Source of the DNA: Barthelona sp. PAP020
Taxonomy: Eukaryota; Metamonada: BaSk clade
DNA: 29,596 nucleotides
Assembly (NCBI GenBank): GCA_040182905.1
Contig: JARQWU010000116.1
Coordinates: 1-29,596, forward strand
Direction of reading: 5' to 3'
Shown here: one piece after another, positions 1-8,467 of the stretch
How the letters are laid out: the number at the start of each line of letters is the position of its first letter
Numbering within the stretch: the stretch's first letter is position 1
Made by a program: the position numbers and the translations under genes
Notes under the pieces: generated by a model
What the model was told of the DNA's origin: nothing
The model's database searches: none
What the model saw: only the letters and a program-made list of their open reading frames with translations

Positions 1-970
1 CCCGCAAAGTTCTTGTCGCAGGCTGAAACTTTGTAGGATTAATCTCTGATACTGGTTGATCTGGTGTAGGGAAACAGGCTAGCATATTGTGGGTTTTGCT
101 TGACTTACACAAACACATCCAAACATTTTCTTGTTGTTGCTCTCTTATGAAATGCCCGCTGCGCTTCACAAAAATGCTTCCGGTTTAGATGGCGGGCATT
201 TAAAGAAAAGTGTAATACTTTCCTTTAGCCCCTTGATTCACTTTAATGTATCCACTTATGTTCTCTTTGTAGGACTTTGATATTCCATGTTGACCTAATT
301 TATTTGCTTATATCCTAAATCTTTGAATTCTTACGATTACGTTTATTATTTCTTGAGCTTTTCAATTTTGATACCCATTAATATCAGAAATTGCAAGAAG
401 AAACCTTAAACACAGTTATATTGTCTTCTATATGAATTCTGTTCAATACAAAAAATATTGATCTATTCAAGTAAATCAGACATTTCTATCAAACTTTCTA
501 TGTGTACTGAATGATACCGGATGGGGTACTTGTTTGATTTTACTTAAGAACATCAAAATCACTTTGAAAAATTTCCTTTAATCAAAGCTTTAAACAAATT
601 TTGGATAATAAAAGACACCAGTTCATGCTGGTATTTTGTTTTTTGTTGTTTTCCAAAACTATTCTTTCAGTCGATTTCTATTTGCAGATTGGAAAATATT
701 ATCTACCATTCATATTCGAATAAAATAATCATTAAAGCTGCTTAAAATCGTCTTATTATTTAAATATATTGGAGCAATATTTCATTTGGTAATTTAACTA
801 TTCAAATAATAAAGGTCTCCCTGTTTTACCTTTTCTTTCAAATTTTTCATAATATTCAAACTAATCATTGGAAATTTTGAGTTTTACTTCATTTTGATTT
901 ACCAATTTTTTTCAATAAAAAGCAAAAAAAACAAAAAAAGGATTTTTTCAATTTAAATTTTTGTCAAAGA
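1..970. other. 5' gene-free stretch with two inverted repeats
   Basis: No convincing coding region is seen on either strand. The first 240 bases are richer in G+C than the rest and hold two perfect inverted repeats: CAAAGTT (5-11) with AACTTTG (27-33), and a 10-bp stem at 150-159/192-201. From about 240 to 970 the sequence is AT-rich with homopolymer runs, ending in A- and T-runs just before the SF-assemblin start, as expected for that gene's promoter and 5' leader. The left part could hold a structured RNA gene cut by the window edge. I compared it by eye with U1-U6, U3, SRP, RNase P and 5S RNA and recognised none. Confidence 0.5.
150..201. repeat. 10-bp perfect inverted repeat (hairpin)
   Basis: AAATGCCCGC at 150-159 pairs exactly with GCGGGCATTT at 192-201 across a 32-nt loop. 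The stem is six of ten G/C in a background of roughly one quarter G/C, so it stands out. It may be part of a structured RNA; no family is recognised. Confidence 0.6.
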
Positions 971-1759
971 ATGAAAAGGTCGTTTAGTTCCTCTTCATAT
1001 GGATCAGTTGAATCACCAACAACACAAAGCAGATCTGAAGATAGAATCAAAGGTTTATCAGAAAAATTAAAATCAATTCAAAACAGTATTGAACAAGATA
1101 AGAATGATCGCAGAAAAACAGTAGAAACGAGAATTAATAGTTTGAATCAACAGCTTCAAGTGCATGAAGGGAATCAGAATTCTATGTTGGGACAATTGAA
1201 GAATGAATTAAAAAACATTCAAAATAAGCTTGAACATGAAATAATGGAGAGAAAAGAACACAAACAATTGATTGAGAATCAATTATATAACGCTAAAAAT
1301 GAAATTCTTCATAGGTTGGAAGAAGAACAAGATAATAGGAAGAAAATAATAGATGAACAAAAGAGTTATATCAATGATAAGATCAATAAAGTAATTCAAC
1401 GTGAAAGTGTTAGACTTCAAGAGAATTTATTAGAAGCTGATAGAGTTGAAGAAAATATGAAAAATGCAATGAGCGAGTTGAGGGAAAAAGTTAAAGAAAT
1501 TGAAGAATCTTTGACTGAAAAGTATAAAGAGTTCATGGAAAGATTGGATGTTATTCAAAGTGAATTTGTTGCACAATTAAATGCTGAAAATGATAACAGA
1601 GAAAAGTCTTATGGTGAATTAGCACTTATGATTGAAGCTGCCCAAAGAGAGTTGGAAGAGAAATTAAATGAAGAGACAAATCAACGTGAAAATGTCGCAA
1701 GTCAAATGTTACAATTGCTTGAAGATTCTTTAACCAATTTGCAAAGTGTTATGAACTAA
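971..1759 (+). CDS. SF-assemblin / beta-giardin family protein
   Basis: The predicted product has 262 residues and is almost entirely heptad-rich coiled coil, with a short Ser-rich head (residues 1-20, including a run of Ser at 6-9) and no membrane segment. The head-plus-rod plan, the length near 260-290 residues, and the regular Lys/Glu/Gln heptads with recurring NR and ER turns fit the striated-fibre-assemblin family. These proteins form 2-nm filaments of flagellar rootlets and of related structures such as the Giardia ventral disc and trichomonad fibres. The start is the first ATG after AT-rich leader, preceded by GTCAAAGA. The stop is TAA. SEC11 follows after 87 bp on the same strand but is unrelated in function. 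A generic coiled-coil protein is the alternative. Confidence 0.8.
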   Translation: MKRSFSSSSYGSVESPTTQSRSEDRIKGLSEKLKSIQNSIEQDKNDRRKTVETRINSLNQQLQVHEGNQNSMLGQLKNELKNIQNKLEHEIMERKEHKQLIENQLYNAKNEILHRLEEEQDNRKKIIDEQKSYINDKINKVIQRESVRLQENLLEADRVEENMKNAMSELREKVKEIEESLTEKYKEFMERLDVIQSEFVAQLNAENDNREKSYGELALMIEAAQRELEEKLNEETNQRENVASQMLQLLEDSLTNLQSVMN

Positions 1760-1846
1760 TTGCCTCATTGATTAAACTTGTAAATTTATGATTTTCCTTT
1801 TGTTATTTTTTCATATTTTCCTTTTTTTTTTTGAAAAGAATACAAT

Positions 1847-2395
1847 ATGAATTCATTGAAAACATATTGGACGACATTTATTGAATTAGACAAAAGAGAA
1901 GTCATTCAAAGATTTATTCATGTGATATTGATTGGATTGAGTGCTTGGATGTCATATAATGTTTTTAAAGTTGTTTCTAATGTTGAATCTCCAGGTGTAG
2001 TTGTATTGTCTGGTTCTATGGAGCCTTCTTTTTCAAGAGGAGACATTCTATTTTTATGGGATAAGGAAACAATAAAAGTTGGAGATATTGTGGTTTATGA
2101 ATTGCCAGGACAAAAAATCCCGATTGTTCACAGAGTGATTTCATTAATTGATTATCAAAATGAAACAAGAATTTTGACAAAAGGTGATGCGAACCAATAT
2201 GCAGATGAATACATTTATATGAATGATCCTATTTACAATAAACCATATATTACTGAAAGTATGATAATGGGAAAAGTCATATTTTACATTCCTTGGGCAG
2301 GTATTTTTACCATTTTAATAACTGACTTTCCAAAATTGAAAATCATTTTTTTAGCTGCACTAGCTTTTTACAGTTTTATAAATAATGAGCGTTGA
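1847..2395 (+). CDS. SEC11: Signal peptidase complex catalytic subunit SEC11
   Basis: This is a 182-residue type I signal peptidase of the eukaryotic ER type (family S26B), which cleaves signal peptides of secretory proteins in the ER lumen. The N-terminal membrane anchor lies at about residues 23-45. The catalytic Ser57 sits in SGSMEP. His95, in VHRV, replaces the Lys of bacterial enzymes. Asp114 and Asp120 lie in KGDANQYAD. A second hydrophobic segment at about 155-178 lies near the C-terminus. The length matches yeast and human SEC11 (about 170-190 residues). The ATG follows a long T-run and an A-rich leader; the stop is TGA. All expected catalytic residues are present, so the enzyme should be active. 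Confidence 0.96.
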   Translation: MNSLKTYWTTFIELDKREVIQRFIHVILIGLSAWMSYNVFKVVSNVESPGVVVLSGSMEPSFSRGDILFLWDKETIKVGDIVVYELPGQKIPIVHRVISLIDYQNETRILTKGDANQYADEYIYMNDPIYNKPYITESMIMGKVIFYIPWAGIFTILITDFPKLKIIFLAALAFYSFINNER

Positions 2396-2611
2396 TTTGC
2401 TTTTTTTTGATTTTGCCTTCGCCTTCATATTTGAATTTTTTTTGCACAGCTGATTTCTCAAGACATTTGAAAGAAAATGTTGAGTTATTTTTTTTTTGGT
2501 GTATTTGGAAAAAATATACAAATGACAAATTGAAGGCTGAAAATAAATGATCCCCAACAAAAAAATTTTTTTTCTTTTTAAACAAAAAAATTGTCAAACC
2601 CATCAATATTA

Positions 2612-3079
2612 ATGAGAAATCCTGATCCTTCGAGCGAATTTTTAATACTTTACGCAACTCAAACTGGAAATTCGAAAAAAAATGCAGAAATGGCTTATGA
2701 ATTTTTTAGATCTTCAGATATTCAAGTAAAGCTATTTGCAATGAATAATATTACCCCCAGAGAATTATCTCCTTACCAACATATTTTTGTATTTTGTAGT
2801 TCATTTGGCCCTGGTTTGCTTGCCCCAATGGGTCAGCCATTTATGCAAAAATTGTTTCCCAATATGTTGGTTGGAAAAAAGATATATATGCTTTCTTTAG
2901 GAAGTACCTACTATCGTAATACTTTTAATAGAGGTGGTTTGGCTTTGAAAAGAGCATTTCAAGAAGCAGGTGCTCAAATAATGATCCACAGAACCAATGA
3001 TATTGTGAAGAATAACAATATTGCCCAAGAATGTAATTTTTTCCTTGAACAAATAGTCGATATTTTTTCAAATCTTTGA
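2612..3079 (+). CDS. Stand-alone flavodoxin-like (FMN-binding) domain protein
   Basis: The 155-residue product is a single flavodoxin-fold domain. Residues 10-21 form the first beta strand and the FMN phosphate loop (LYATQTGNS). FVFCSSFGPG, in the middle, matches the second flavin loop (STYGDG in homologues). SLGSTYYRNTF matches the third (GLGNTTY or GDSSY type). The loops are closest to FMN domains of diflavin reductases (P450 reductase, methionine synthase reductase, Tah18), but the FAD/NADPH half is missing. It is probably a small cytosolic electron carrier; the partner is unknown. I place the start at the ATG at 2612, because the open frame extends upstream only through a TTG. The stop is TGA. 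A radical-enzyme flavodoxin is also possible. Confidence 0.85.
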   Translation: MRNPDPSSEFLILYATQTGNSKKNAEMAYEFFRSSDIQVKLFAMNNITPRELSPYQHIFVFCSSFGPGLLAPMGQPFMQKLFPNMLVGKKIYMLSLGSTYYRNTFNRGGLALKRAFQEAGAQIMIHRTNDIVKNNNIAQECNFFLEQIVDIFSNL

Positions 3080-3396
3080 AAGATTTGTTTTTATTTAAAC
3101 CCTTAATTCATAAATTTTTTTGTAATTTTGTCACTGTGACCAACAATTTTTTTTTTTTGTTGATTTTTCATTCCAAATATTAATTTAATTAACCTTTAAT
3201 ATTGACTCATAATTTATTTCGATTAACTTTTTAATTGGAATGTCCTTTTTTTACGAAAAATAAAAAAGTCTTTTGAAAAACAAAATACACAACTTATAAT
3301 TGAATATAAATTAAATATTTTTCCAATAATAATGCTTTAATTCAACACTGAGCAATAATTAATGATTGTTTCTTGACTTTTTTTTTCTTTCATTTG
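3080..3396. other. Intergenic spacer before SMC6
   Basis: AT-rich spacer with no coding evidence. It contains an 11-nt near-palindrome, GTCACTGTGAC (3130-3140), and long T-runs. The last 30 bases (TTGAC, a T-run, then TTTCATTTG) lead into the SMC6 start and probably hold its promoter and leader. Confidence 0.5.
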
Positions 3397-6300
3397 ATGT
3401 TTATTAAAAATGTTATTTTAGAAAATTTTCGCAATCATAGTAGTCTTTACATAAGTTTTGATTCATGGATTAGTATTATTAAGGGAGAAAATGGGTCTGG
3501 AAAATCTTCAATATTATTAGGAATAATGATTGCTTTAGGAGCGGAAAAACAGATATCAAAGGATATAAATATACCATTGTACACATTTATAAAACGAAAT
3601 GAGACCCAAGCTGTTGTTGAAGTGTGGATGAAACCTGATCTTGAAGTTGATTATGAAAAAAAATTTGTAGATAGTTTGGAAACACCCGAAGAAGATAAAG
3701 TGATGCTTGGCTTTCAAAGAAAAATTACATTAAATAAAAACAAAAAAAGTGGAACGAGTGAGTTTTATTTTTATGGTGGTGTTGTTTCTGATGACATTCG
3801 AGATAATTTGATGTTATTTGATAAAAAAAAATGGGAAAAAAACACAAAAGAACGAATGTTTCGTATTTTCAAAGAATTACGTTTTCAAGTTGATAATCCG
3901 TTGGTGTTTTTGACTCAAGATTATATGAAATCATTATTTAGTTATGAAAGTAGAAAGTCACGACAAGTTGACTATAAGAAGATGGTATTCGATGCTACGT
4001 TGATAACAAAATGTAAGGAAGAATTGGAAAAAACCCAAAAAATGGCGCTTGCTTTGCAAAGGGATGTTGAAGAAAGTAATAAGGAGATTGAGGAAGTTCA
4101 TTTAGAAGATTTACGCAAAAAGAAAGAGAAACAACAAAAAATAGAACAATTAGCCTTGATTGAGAAGAAATTAGTGGCAGATCATGATTTTATTGCTTGT
4201 ATTTCTTTTGCAGAAAAGAAAAAGAGGACTTATGAACAACAAGAAAGTGAAAAAGACATTTTGAGTGATAAAGTAGCTGAGAATAATGATAAGGCTGAAA
4301 AGTATTTTGAAGAAGTAGGTGTTGAAGAAAGTCTTCGAGATCAAATGATTGCCGAATTAGAAGAAGAAAAACGTGTACATTCAAGGATATATCAAGAAAA
4401 ACAAATCTTGCTAAATAGACTTGATGATTTGGAAAGATTAAAAAGATCACAAGAACATTCTAACAGTCGATATGAGGATAAATTGAAAATTAAAGATAAG
4501 TACGAAAGGATTCTTAGTGATTTACGTGCTGAAATGATGCGACTATCTTCGGTGGCTGCTGATATTGAGTTTGAAAAGCAAATTGAAGAACTTGAAAACG
4601 AACGAGCAAATTTGGAAAAAATCCTGAGAGAAAATGAGAATGATTCAATTTCAATTACTTTTGATATTGACAAAATTAAGACTTTGCGATCAGATTGCTT
4701 TGAATTATTTAAAGAAAAGGATAATACTAAAATGTCACTTAGAACCAGTTTAAATGCCCAAATCAGTGTTTCAGATGCGTATTTTAAGACATTATCTAGA
4801 CAATGGAAACAATTCATGGCTGAAATGGACAGAGAACAAATACGTTATGTTGGACCCTTGGGCAAATATGTTATTGTTAAAAATTTTGAATATTTACAGC
4901 CTGTTGCTCACACCATTTCTGGTTTGGATAAGGCATTCATATTCTATGACCATTCTTCTGCGAATAAGGCGGTTAAAGTCTCTAAACGAATTGAAGGGCT
5001 CCATAAGGTTAGAACATTTGTTATTCCTGCAAATCGACCAAGATTCCAATTGTCAACTAACTTAGATAATCTTCAATGGTGTCCAGTCTTTGACTTAGTT
5101 GAAATATCCAATGATGATGTTTGGAATCTTTTGTTGGATCAATCAAGAATAGGCAGAAGTATATATGTCAAAGAAACGAATTCCAGTGCTGTTTGTGAAA
5201 ATATTTTGGAAAATGTGCAGAAGCAGCACGGAAACAACCGGTTTATTTTGAGCTACATGACAAATGGAGATTGTGTGCAGATGGTTAAAGGGACACTTAG
5301 TTTTTCTGTTGGTTCAAACTTTCCCAGACATTTTTTAGCTGTTAAAGGCAATACAGAACTTAACCTAAGCAGCAATATAGAAAATTTGGAAAAAGATTTG
5401 GAAAATTTGAAAAGGAGGATTGATGAATATAACAAGTCAATAGAAATAGAAAGAGAGAAAAAAAGAGAATTGGATCAAAAGAATAATGAAATCAACAACA
5501 ATATTAGGCAAATTCATGAACGTCTGAGGGCAATTGAAACGAATAAAAAAAATAAGCAGCAAAATATTGATGATATGCTGTTTAATATTCGCAATTATGA
5601 GAAAAAAATAGAAAACATAAATAAGACTTTGGAATCAATGGGACAAAGTGATGGTATTAAGCTTACCAATGAGATTGAGGTGTTAAAGAAGCAAAAAGTT
5701 CAAATTGAAACAAAAGAGAGTGAATCAAATCAAAGAATTGATAACCTTGGGCGAGATTTAGAGGCTCAGAAGGAAAAGTGTTTGATTTTAGGTAAAAACG
5801 CTGACAAGTTTGGAGAATTATCTGAAAGATATACTAGGGAACTTGAATCGTTTAATTCAAAGATTGAAAGATCCAGAGTATTACTGATGAATGGAAGACC
5901 ACAAAAGTATGACTCTTTTGAAGAGAACAAGTTGTTTGAAGAGATTGAAAACTTAGAGGAACGTAAAAAAAGTTTGAAAAATTTATCTTCTAGTGTAGAG
6001 AATTTCAAGATTGAATTGCAGCAGGAAAATTTATCTGTTGCAAATCTTAATGTGTTGAAAGAAGACATCGCTAAATTAAAGGCAGAAATTGACAAAAAAA
6101 GGAACCAAATCAATAAATCTTCGGTAAATGCTCATAAAATTCTCTCAGTTGTCCAGAACATTTTGGAAAATGTGTTGCCTGACCAAATTTCCATCAGAGT
6201 GAACAGATTAAGGTTTGAATTTGAAAGATGCTCTGGTCCAAGATATTCTACCACTCTGGATGCCAAGACCTTGAAACCGTTATTGACAACCTCTACCAAC

Positions 6301-6660
6301 AGTAATAATCAAGGAACCAATGATCAATTGCCTGTTTTTGCTGATTTTGCTTCTGGGGGTGAAAGAAGCTATTTGACTGTTTGTTTTCTTGCAAGTGTTT
6401 GGAGAATTCTAGACCACCCATTTTTTGCTATTGATGAATTTAACGTCCATACCGATACCAGTAATGCTATGACATTGGAAAACATCCTTTTTCGTGGTAA
6501 TTCATCGGTTGCTTTCCATAAGTTTAGTTATAAAGGTGAAGAAACAAGAAGACAACATATTTTTATTCTTCCTGATGGTGTTGAGAATAGTTATGATGAT
6601 CTTGAAGATATTAAAGTAATTGATTTGAACAATTTAAGCGTTTTAAATGTAGATGAGTAA
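3397..6660 (+). CDS. SMC6: SMC6, structural maintenance of chromosomes protein 6
   Basis: The 1087-residue protein is an SMC ATPase. The Walker A motif GENGSGKSS is at residues 30-38. A Q-loop region reads DNPLVFLTQDYMKSLF (about 168-183), the form typical of SMC6 rather than SMC1-5. A long coiled coil is broken by a hinge at about 480-650 starting GPLGKYVIV. A second coiled coil follows, then the signature ASGGERSY (about 984) and Walker B FFAIDEFNVHTD, again SMC6-like (DEFDV in homologues). SMC6 pairs with SMC5 and Nse proteins in DNA repair and chromosome topology. The start is the ATG at 3397; an upstream in-frame TTG at 3373 has no support. Leu is replaced by Ala in the LSGGE signature, a mild change. 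No intron is needed. Confidence 0.96.
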   Translation: MFIKNVILENFRNHSSLYISFDSWISIIKGENGSGKSSILLGIMIALGAEKQISKDINIPLYTFIKRNETQAVVEVWMKPDLEVDYEKKFVDSLETPEEDKVMLGFQRKITLNKNKKSGTSEFYFYGGVVSDDIRDNLMLFDKKKWEKNTKERMFRIFKELRFQVDNPLVFLTQDYMKSLFSYESRKSRQVDYKKMVFDATLITKCKEELEKTQKMALALQRDVEESNKEIEEVHLEDLRKKKEKQQKIEQLALIEKKLVADHDFIACISFAEKKKRTYEQQESEKDILSDKVAENNDKAEKYFEEVGVEESLRDQMIAELEEEKRVHSRIYQEKQILLNRLDDLERLKRSQEHSNSRYEDKLKIKDKYERILSDLRAEMMRLSSVAADIEFEKQIEELENERANLEKILRENENDSISITFDIDKIKTLRSDCFELFKEKDNTKMSLRTSLNAQISVSDAYFKTLSRQWKQFMAEMDREQIRYVGPLGKYVIVKNFEYLQPVAHTISGLDKAFIFYDHSSANKAVKVSKRIEGLHKVRTFVIPANRPRFQLSTNLDNLQWCPVFDLVEISNDDVWNLLLDQSRIGRSIYVKETNSSAVCENILENVQKQHGNNRFILSYMTNGDCVQMVKGTLSFSVGSNFPRHFLAVKGNTELNLSSNIENLEKDLENLKRRIDEYNKSIEIEREKKRELDQKNNEINNNIRQIHERLRAIETNKKNKQQNIDDMLFNIRNYEKKIENINKTLESMGQSDGIKLTNEIEVLKKQKVQIETKESESNQRIDNLGRDLEAQKEKCLILGKNADKFGELSERYTRELESFNSKIERSRVLLMNGRPQKYDSFEENKLFEEIENLEERKKSLKNLSSSVENFKIELQQENLSVANLNVLKEDIAKLKAEIDKKRNQINKSSVNAHKILSVVQNILENVLPDQISIRVNRLRFEFERCSGPRYSTTLDAKTLKPLLTTSTNSNNQGTNDQLPVFADFASGGERSYLTVCFLASVWRILDHPFFAIDEFNVHTDTSNAMTLENILFRGNSSVAFHKFSYKGEETRRQHIFILPDGVENSYDDLEDIKVIDLNNLSVLNVDE

Positions 6661-7056
6661 TTTAACGAAGGCAATAAAGTTATGAAGTTCAGTGTGCATT
6701 TCAAGTGGTTCCATACATTTATGGAATGGAATAATTTAACACGAAAGCATTTTTGAAACATGTGGAATGGATTTTTATGTCATTTGTAGTGTGTAGAAAT
6801 CTCAAATTTTTCATGTGGTTCTTCCATAAAGATCAAATTTTTTTTATTTTGACATTTCTCATTCTGTTGTTGACTTTTTAAGAAGGAAAAAGAACATCTG
6901 AAAGAACAATCATCAAGGAAAAATTTAAATGCATTATAAACTTTGGTCATTTCATTTTACTTCTTTATGATGCATATAAACCTTAATAGTGTCAATTTTT
7001 TTTGAAAAAAAAAACAAAAACAAAAAGACTACAAAAATTTACAATAAATTCACATA
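6661..7056. other. Convergent 3' spacer between SMC6 and RPB4
   Basis: Both flanking genes end here, so it should hold two 3' UTRs and polyadenylation sites. TTCCATA (6709-6715) and TATGGAA (6720-6726) form a 7-bp hairpin with a CATT loop just after the SMC6 stop. A/T homopolymers lie near 7000-7030. Nothing coding is seen. Confidence 0.5.
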
Positions 7057-7504
7057 TTAGCTGTGAATATCACGATATTTATTTAGTATTTGAATAATAT
7101 CATCCAATTCTGCAGCTTCCAAATCACTCAAAGAAGGAATAACCTCACGAGCTTTTTCATTATCCTCAGGCAAATAATTTATCAATTGAGTAACTTCAAA
7201 ATTATTCAAAGTTTCAGTTTCAACATAAGAACGTAATTCATTTCTAATTTCTTCAACTTCTTCTTTTGTCCAAGGATTTATTTGATGAATCAAGTCAATC
7301 GAACTCCTAAAAAGTAAAAAATTATCAGTAGAAAGGGCTTGATGATCATTAGAAATCATTTGATGTCTCTTTTCAATGGCATCAAAAACTTCGGCAATTG
7401 TTAAACATTCAGCATCTTTAAAGTTGGCTAAATATTAGCTTAAATTGAAAAAAGATATCAACATTCATTTAATTCAAAGGTATTAAACATTGAAAAATAG
7501 TCAT
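7057..7504 (-). CDS. RPB4: RNA polymerase II subunit RPB4, two exons
   Basis: Proposed join of exon 1 (7504-7489) and exon 2 (7427-7057), giving 128 residues. The C-terminal part (NNFEVTQLINYLPEDNEKAR, then EVIPSL and a helical end DDIIQILNKY) matches the conserved RPB4 pattern of NFE, a Leu-rich helix, LCPE, IPSL and LQQILD. The N-terminal AECLTIAEV matches the AETLLNSEV element of human RPB4. That element lies upstream of the first in-frame ATG (7359), so an upstream exon is required. ATG at 7504 plus a 61-nt intron restores it. RPB4 pairs with RPB7 on the Pol II stalk. RPC17/RPC9 of Pol III is a related alternative but lacks the NFE..LCPE..IPSL pattern. RPL10 diverges from a 77-bp spacer. 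Confidence 0.85.
7428..7488 (-). other. Intron of RPB4 (61 nt)
   Basis: On the minus strand the intron begins GTTTAATACC and ends GCTAATATTTAG, with the CTAAT branch-like element 3 nt before TAG. Splicing joins ...CAA T with CC AAC..., making a Ser codon (phase 1) and bringing 21 upstream residues of exon 2 into frame with an ATG. An in-frame TAA inside the intron blocks simple read-through. The acceptor is well supported by the family alignment. The donor is less certain, being a GTTTAA rather than a GTAT type. Confidence 0.65.
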
Positions 7505-7581
7505 GAAATAAAAATGAATGAAAAGTTAAAAAATTTTTCCCAACTTTCCATTAAAAAAAATTTTTTTTTCCGTCAAACCAA
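7505..7581. promoter_or_regulatory. Bidirectional promoter spacer, RPB4 / RPL10
   Basis: Only 77 bp separate the two divergent first exons, so both promoters must lie here or within the genes. It contains TTTTTCCCAACTT (7534-7546), a nearly identical copy of which (TTTTTCCCAACCT) lies in the 9728-9809 divergent spacer. It also holds an A-run followed by a T-run, and TTCCGTCAAACC just before the RPL10 first exon. The promoter role is inferred from position. Confidence 0.5.
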
Positions 7582-8269
7582 AGTATGTATTGTATCTTTT
7601 CACAACTAATGTATAGTGGCACGTAGACCTGCTCGTTGTTACAGATATATTAAGAACAAACCTTATCCCAAATCCGATTACCTTCGTGGTGTTCCTGATG
7701 CCAGAATTCGTCGTTTTGAAATCGCAAACAAGAAAGCTCACATTGATCACTTCCCTTGTGCTGTTCATTTGATTTCTCGTGAACGTGAACAAGTTTCTTC
7801 TGAAGCTATTGAAGCTGCCCGTATTTGTGCCAACAAATACATGATCACCAAGACTGATCGTGAAAAATATCACATTCGTATTCGTGTCCATCCTTATCAT
7901 ATTCTCCGTATCAATAAGATGCTTTCAGTCGCTGGTGCCGATAGACTTCAAACTGGTATGCGTGGTGCTTATGGTAAGCCTGTTGGTGTTATTGCTCGTG
8001 TTGGAATGGGTTCTCCTCTTGTTTCCATCCGTTGTAAGGATGAACATTGTCATCATGCTGTTGAAGCTCTTCGTCGTACTCGTATGAAAATCGCTGGTAA
8101 GCAAGAAATTATTGTTTCTAGAAATTGGGGTTTCACCAAATTCACCAGAGAAGAATACACCAAGCTTCGTGACTCTAAACAACTTGTTTATCGTGGTAAT
8201 GATGTCAAGATTGTTTCTAAGCGTGGTCCTCTCATGTCTGTTGACCAATACATTAAACAATACTCTTAA
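7582..8269 (+). CDS. RPL10: 60S ribosomal protein uL16 (RPL10), start codon split by an intron
   Basis: Join of 7582 (one base) and 7617-8269 gives 217 residues. The protein is unmistakable uL16: [19 protein letters not shown] at the N-terminus, [28 protein letters not shown], and [19 protein letters not shown], the loop near the peptidyl-transferase centre. The length equals that of other eukaryotes (about 214-220). No ATG in this frame precedes the conserved N-terminus. Removing a 34-nt GTATGT..TAG intron joins A (7582) to TG (7617-7618) and creates ATG-GCA-CGT, i.e. Met-Ala-Arg-Arg-Pro as in homologues. Codon use (CGT, GGT, AAG, ATC, CAC) is richer in G+C than in the neighbours, typical of a highly expressed gene. 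Stop is TAA. Confidence 0.97.
7583..7616 (+). other. Intron of RPL10 (34 nt) interrupting the ATG
   Basis: The donor is GTATGTATTG and the 3' end is ACTAATGTATAG. Without splicing, the two ATGs nearby (7585 and 7609) read only to a TAG at 7624-7626, in the wrong frame. Spliced RNA has A|TG as start codon. The exact boundaries are fixed by the need to encode the conserved MARRPAR start. Confidence 0.85.
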
Positions 8270-8467
8270 TTCTGCTTTATGAATTTATAAACGGTATAGC
8301 GTGCTATTGTTTTTCATTTTTTGTTTTTGTTCAATGAAAAAATTGGAATTAAAAAAGAAAATTTTCAAAAAATTATTAGAGCAATTTATTCAAAATGACC
8401 TCAAAGATAAAATGATTTGTTTTAAAAAATTAAACGATAAACAAAAATGTACAATAATAATTACCAT

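Noticed and set aside
51-66. ACTGGTTGATCTGGTG resembles the start of small-subunit rRNA (CTGGTTGATCCTGCCAG)
   Set aside because: The match is short and the following sequence is unlike rRNA.
3373-3396. Upstream TTG start extending SMC6 by eight residues
   Set aside because: Nuclear eukaryotic genes rarely use TTG; the ATG at 3397 gives the usual short lead to the first SMC strand. The same reasoning rejects TTG at 2591 (flavodoxin) and 9319 (STPGR).
4190-4817. Antisense open frames inside SMC6
   Set aside because: Shadows of the SMC6 reading frame in AT-rich DNA; no homology seen.
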